NCBI RefSeq assembly: GCF_014646295.1
Contig: NZ_BMNE01000009.1
Location: 124,001 to 188,000 of the forward strand
Direction: 5' to 3'
DNA length: 64,000 bases
Source: Nocardia rhizosphaerihabitans
GTDB taxonomy: Bacteria > Actinomycetota > Actinomycetes > Mycobacteriales > Mycobacteriaceae
A model generated the notes under the pieces. It saw nothing but the letters and a program-made list of their open reading frames with translations, ran no database searches and had not been told where the DNA came from. The position numbers and the translations under genes were made by a program. This document shows, piece by piece, positions 60,482-64,000 of this stretch (the stretch's first letter is position 1; the number at the start of each line of letters is the position of its first letter).

Positions 60482-61716
60482 CCGATCTTCGCAATGTCAC
60501 CGGTGCGTCCATCACCTTGGACTCGGTGGTCAAACGCTACAAGGGGCAGGACAAGCCCGCGGTCGAGCGGCTCGACCTGGAGATCGATGCGGGCCACATC
60601 GTCGCCTTCGTCGGCCCGTCCGGCTGCGGCAAGACGACCACGCTGAAGATGATCAACCGGCTGATCGAGCCGACCGAAGGCCGGATCTTCATCGGCGGCC
60701 GCGACGTCACCCGGGAGGATCCCGACAAGCTGCGGCAGTCGATCGGCTACGTCATCCAGTCCGGCGGCCTGTTCCCGCACTGGTCGGTGGCCAAGAACAT
60801 CGGCGCCATTCCGCGGGTGCTCGGCTGGGACAACAAGCGCATCGCCGAGCGCACCGAATACCTGCTGGATCTGGTCGGACTCGACCCAGGCACCTTCGCC
60901 GACCGCCTGCCCAAGGACATGTCCGGTGGCCAGCAGCAGCGTGTCGGCGTTGCCCGTGCCCTCGCGGCGGACCCGCCGGTGCTGCTGATGGACGAACCGT
61001 TCGGCGCGGTCGATCCGATCACCCGGGTTCGGTTGCAGGACAGCCTGATCGCGATCCAGCACGAGCTCGGCAAGACCATCGTGATCGTCACCCACGACTT
61101 CGAGGAAGCCACCAAGCTCGGTGACAAGGTGCTCATTCTGTCCGAGGGCGGGCACGTCGAGCAGTACGCGCGCCCGGAGGAGATCCTCACCGATCCGGCG
61201 ACACCGTTCGTGGAGGAATTCGTCGGGTCCGGCGCGAAATTGGCGTATCTGACGGTGTCGCGGGTGCGGGATGTCGACGTCGACCCGGTGACCACCGCGC
61301 GGATCGGGGAGTCGGCCTCGGTCGTGATCGCGCGCGCGAAAGCAGCCGGACACACGTGGGTCGTCGTGGTGGACGAGTCGGGACGGCCGCGCTCGTGGCC
61401 CTCGCTGACGGAAGTGGCGAGTAAGCCGGAGGTTTCGGACTACCTGGACCGGCGGCTGCCCGTCGTCGCGCAATCCTCGACGCTCAACGACGCGCTCGAC
61501 GCCATGCTCGCCGCCAGCCAGGGCGCCACTCTCGTCACCGACGGCCGTGGCGCTGTCGTCGGCTCGCTGAGCATCGGCTCGGTGACCGACGTGATCCAGA
61601 CCAAGCTCGCCGAGGGCAACGGCGTCGCCGAGGAGCCCTCCTACGAAACCTATGTCGACGGCTCCGATCCCACGCCGACGCCGGTCGTCGCCGCCGACGA
61701 ACCCGGACCGGCATGA
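60478..61716 (+). CDS. Compatible-solute ABC transporter ATPase with CBS domains (OpuCA/ProV-like)
   Basis: A 412-residue ATPase: Walker A GPSGCGKTTT, signature MSGGQQQRVGVARALA, Walker B VLLMDEPFGAVDP and switch HDFEEA. The C-terminus has CBS-like repeats (VVVDESGRPRSWPSLTE, GATLVTDGRGAVVGSLSIGS), used in OpuA/OpuC proteins to sense ionic strength or nucleotides. The long acidic tail is lineage-specific. Both ends overlap neighbouring genes by four bases. Confidence 0.94.
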   Translation: MTDLRNVTGASITLDSVVKRYKGQDKPAVERLDLEIDAGHIVAFVGPSGCGKTTTLKMINRLIEPTEGRIFIGGRDVTREDPDKLRQSIGYVIQSGGLFPHWSVAKNIGAIPRVLGWDNKRIAERTEYLLDLVGLDPGTFADRLPKDMSGGQQQRVGVARALAADPPVLLMDEPFGAVDPITRVRLQDSLIAIQHELGKTIVIVTHDFEEATKLGDKVLILSEGGHVEQYARPEEILTDPATPFVEEFVGSGAKLAYLTVSRVRDVDVDPVTTARIGESASVVIARAKAAGHTWVVVVDESGRPRSWPSLTEVASKPEVSDYLDRRLPVVAQSSTLNDALDAMLAASQGATLVTDGRGAVVGSLSIGSVTDVIQTKLAEGNGVAEEPSYETYVDGSDPTPTPVVAADEPGPA

Positions 61717-62450
61717 ACCGCCTGCGCCGCATCCCGATCGACGTGTGGTTCGAACCGCTCGTCATCGTGGTGATCGGGATCGGCTACCTGCTCTGGTATC
61801 GGGCCTCGACCTTCACCCCGACCGAGCAGGCCTCGCTCGGCTGGGCGAATCTCCAGACCACGATCCTCGAACACATCCGGCTCACCCTCGTCGCCACGCT
61901 GATCGTGGTCGTCGTCGCGATCCCGCTGGGAATCGCGCTCACCCGGCCCGCGTTGCAGCGGCTCGAGCCGATCGCGGTCAATATCGCCAATATCGGACAG
62001 GCCGCGCCCGCGGTCGGTCTGCTGGTGCTGTTCACCTTCTGGCTGGGCACCGGATTCCGCACGGCGGTCGTCGGTCTCGTCGTCTACGCGATCCTGCCCA
62101 TCCTGCAGAACACGATCGTCGGGCTGCGGCAGGTGGATCACCGCACGATCGAGGCCGCCCGCGGCATCGGCTTCTCGGCCACCAGGACCCTGGTCCAGGT
62201 CGAGTTGCCGCTCGCGGTGCCGGTGATCCTCAACGGTGTGCGGACCGCGCTGGTCATCCTGGTCGGCACCGCCACGCTGAGCACGTTCATCGGCGCGACC
62301 AGCCTCGGCACCCTGATCACCACCGGTGTCACCCTGTTCCTGCCCAAGCTGCTGATCTCCGGTGCCGTGCTCGTCGGGCTGCTGGCGTTGATCATCGACT
62401 GGCTCGGCAGGCTCGTCGAACTTGCCGCGACCCCGCGAGGTATCTCATGA
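61713..62450 (+). CDS. Compatible-solute ABC transporter permease (OpuCD/ProW-like)
   Basis: A 245-residue second permease, with an N-terminal cytosolic stretch (NRLRRIPIDVWFEPLVIVV), several transmembrane helices and the coupling loop TIEAARGIGFSATRTLVQVE. With the permease at 59837 it forms the heterodimeric channel. ATGA overlaps at both ends tie it to the ATPase and to the binding protein. Confidence 0.92.
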   Translation: MNRLRRIPIDVWFEPLVIVVIGIGYLLWYRASTFTPTEQASLGWANLQTTILEHIRLTLVATLIVVVVAIPLGIALTRPALQRLEPIAVNIANIGQAAPAVGLLVLFTFWLGTGFRTAVVGLVVYAILPILQNTIVGLRQVDHRTIEAARGIGFSATRTLVQVELPLAVPVILNGVRTALVILVGTATLSTFIGATSLGTLITTGVTLFLPKLLISGAVLVGLLALIIDWLGRLVELAATPRGIS

Positions 62451-63421
62451 GACGAGCGCGGCTGGTCACGCTGATGTCCGCGCTCGCGGCGACGCTGCTC
62501 GTCGGGTGCGGTCTGGTGAGCTCGTCGGGGACCTTCCACGACGCGAGCCTGCCCGGCGGTGAACGGCCGCTGGACGGCGCGAAGCTGGTCGTCACGTCGA
62601 AGAGCTTCACCGAGGGTGTGCTGCTCGGCAAGATCACCGCGACCTATCTGGCCGCGGCGGGTGCGTCGGTCACCGATCTGACCGGAGCGCCGGGTTCGGC
62701 CTCCTCGCGCCAGGCCCAGCTCAACGGCGACGCCGACGTGCTGTGGGAATACACCGGCACCGGCTGGGTCAACTACCACAACGAGACCGAGACGATCGCC
62801 GACCCGCAGGAACTCTGGCAGCGCGTCCACGACATCGAAAAGCGCGACTACGACCTCGAATGGCTCGCGCCGGCCAACTTCAACGACACCTACGCCTTCG
62901 CCGCGTCGACACCGACCGCCGACCGGCTCGGCGTGCGGTCGCTGTCGGATGTGGCCGCGCTCCCGGTCGCCGACCGCACCTTCTGCGTCGACGACGAATT
63001 CTTCAGCCGCTCCGACGGTTTCATTCCCATGCTGGCGAAATACGGTATCCCCTACAACGATCCGAACGGCGTCCCCGCGGGCAACGTCACCAGAATGGAC
63101 GCCGGCGTCGTCTACACCGCGACCGCCAAGAGCGCCCCGTGCCATTTCGGCATGGTCTACACCACCGACGGCCGGGTCAAGAACCTGAACCTGCGCGTCC
63201 TCGACGACGACAAGAAGTTCTTCCTCCCCTACAGCGGCACCGCTGTGGTCCGCGGCACTGTCATCGAGGCCAACCCCCAGTTGCGCCCCCTGCTCGGCAC
63301 CATTTCCGAACGCCTCACCGACGACCTCATGCAGGAACTCAACGGCCGCGTCGATATCGACGGCGAAGACCCCGCCGACGTCGCCTACGACTGGCTGAAA
63401 AGCGAGAACCTGATCGAATAG
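62447..63421 (+). CDS. Glycine-betaine/osmoprotectant-binding lipoprotein (OpuCC-like)
   Basis: A 324-residue substrate-binding lipoprotein: signal with lipobox LVGC and lipidated Cys21, then KLVVTSKSFTEGVLLGKITA, GDADVLWEYTGTGWVNYHNE and FIPMLAKYGIPY, hallmarks of OpuAC/QAT binding proteins. The aromatic residues of the cage that holds quaternary amines are in these segments. It delivers the solute to the permease pair. Its ATG overlaps the previous stop by four bases, and it ends the transporter operon. Confidence 0.94.
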   Translation: MRRARLVTLMSALAATLLVGCGLVSSSGTFHDASLPGGERPLDGAKLVVTSKSFTEGVLLGKITATYLAAAGASVTDLTGAPGSASSRQAQLNGDADVLWEYTGTGWVNYHNETETIADPQELWQRVHDIEKRDYDLEWLAPANFNDTYAFAASTPTADRLGVRSLSDVAALPVADRTFCVDDEFFSRSDGFIPMLAKYGIPYNDPNGVPAGNVTRMDAGVVYTATAKSAPCHFGMVYTTDGRVKNLNLRVLDDDKKFFLPYSGTAVVRGTVIEANPQLRPLLGTISERLTDDLMQELNGRVDIDGEDPADVAYDWLKSENLIE

Positions 63422-63446
63422 GCGGCGCTACCGGCCGATCCGGGGC

Positions 63447-63986
63447 TCAGGCCAGGTAGGTGCCGAGTTGGGGAACGGCTTCGGCGGCATGCTGCGCCTG
63501 CATCGGCTCGCCGATCAGGGTGAACACCCAATCGCCGTGGGGGCGATGGAGTTTGCCGAGGACGAAGCCGGTGTGGTCGCGAGCGGCGCCCAGGTCGATG
63601 TGGGCCAGTTCGGTGCCGGTGACATTGTCGGCGATGCGGCAGAAGCCGTTGTCGATCTCGCCGAACCGCTGCCCGGTGTAGCAGGTGACGAGGAAGACGA
63701 CAGTGGAGATGTCGGGGCTGAGCTGGGTAATGTCGACGACGATGACTTCGTTGTCGCCGTCGCCGTCTCCGGTGACGCTGTCACCGAGGTGGCGCACGGC
63801 GCCGTCGCGGGAGATCAACTGGTCGTGGAATGCGGCGTCGACGAAACGGTCGGCGGCGAAAGACAGTGCCGCGGCGTTGAGGTCGATGTCGGTGCCGCGG
63901 GGGACGACGGTGCCTGCCGGCTGGGCTGGGTCCCAGCCCAGCCCCATGGTGACGTGGGTGAGGGTGTTGGTGTGTGCTCCGGTCAT
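63447..63986 (-). CDS. TerD-family protein
   Basis: A 179-residue protein of the tellurite-resistance TerD/calcium-binding family: GLGWDPAQPAGTVVPRG, DIDLNAAALSFAADRFVDA, then GDGDGDNEVIVVDITQLSPD with the acidic calcium site and FCRIADNVTGTELAHIDLG. Such proteins occur in stress and phage-defence associated clusters, but here only one is present in the window. ATG 63986. It converges with the binding-protein gene, with 25 bases between. Confidence 0.92.
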   Translation of the reverse strand: MTGAHTNTLTHVTMGLGWDPAQPAGTVVPRGTDIDLNAAALSFAADRFVDAAFHDQLISRDGAVRHLGDSVTGDGDGDNEVIVVDITQLSPDISTVVFLVTCYTGQRFGEIDNGFCRIADNVTGTELAHIDLGAARDHTGFVLGKLHRPHGDWVFTLIGEPMQAQHAAEAVPQLGTYLA

Positions 63987-64000
63987 GCGGTACTCCTAGT

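Overview
The window is high-GC actinobacterial DNA. GTG starts, stop/start overlaps and strong third-position GC are common throughout. A PknK-like kinase, an antigen-85-type mycolyltransferase remnant, a fused HadA/HadB-type dehydratase and several acyl-CoA catabolic operons point to a mycolic-acid producer, most likely Nocardia or a close relative. That placement rests on recognising protein families, not on a database search. No rRNA, tRNA or CRISPR array was seen.

Layout. 0-13 kb: thioredoxin (cut by the window edge), a very large single-chain biotin-dependent acyl-CoA carboxylase, aminopeptidase N, a small membrane protein, a secreted protein and a frameshifted pknK. 13-20 kb: hydrolases, a DJ-1/PfpI protein, a TetR regulator and an old-yellow-enzyme reductase, mixed with gene debris: an aldehyde dehydrogenase joined to half a quinone reductase, and a saccharopine-dehydrogenase-like fragment. 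20-23 kb: an F420-type reductase, a RibD/DHFR-like protein, a kinase-like protein and a frameshifted lipoprotein.

23.8-39.4 kb looks like a roughly 15.6-kb insertion. The N-terminal end of an aminoglycoside-phosphotransferase-like (APH) gene lies at 39.38-39.53 kb and its C-terminal two thirds lie at 23.04-23.79 kb, on the same strand and in the order expected if one gene had been split. The interval holds pseudogenes, an IS5-family element, an AraC-GMC oxidoreductase-SDR cluster, a diguanylate cyclase, a fused MaoC dehydratase and a secreted peptidoglycan amidase. Right of it lies the operon the broken gene belonged to (SMP-30, acyl-CoA dehydrogenase, two SDRs).

43-48.5 kb: a PucR regulator, a DUF574 methyltransferase, a small alarmone synthetase preceded by two coupled short genes, and an acyl-CoA dehydrogenase. 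48.7-57.5 kb is a compact valine/isobutyrate and fatty-acid beta-oxidation operon (mmsA, acyl-CoA dehydrogenase, 3-hydroxyisobutyryl-CoA hydrolase, mmsB, enoyl-CoA hydratase, thiolase, fadB) followed by a TetR regulator. 58-64 kb: an SRPBCC protein, a TauD-type dioxygenase, a complete OpuC/ProU-type compatible-solute ABC transporter and a TerD protein.

Several broken frames (pknK, a lipoprotein, a hydrolase, the APH N-terminus) change frame at short C or G runs. Some of these lesions may therefore be sequencing or assembly errors, while others carry deletions or extra stops and are true decay.
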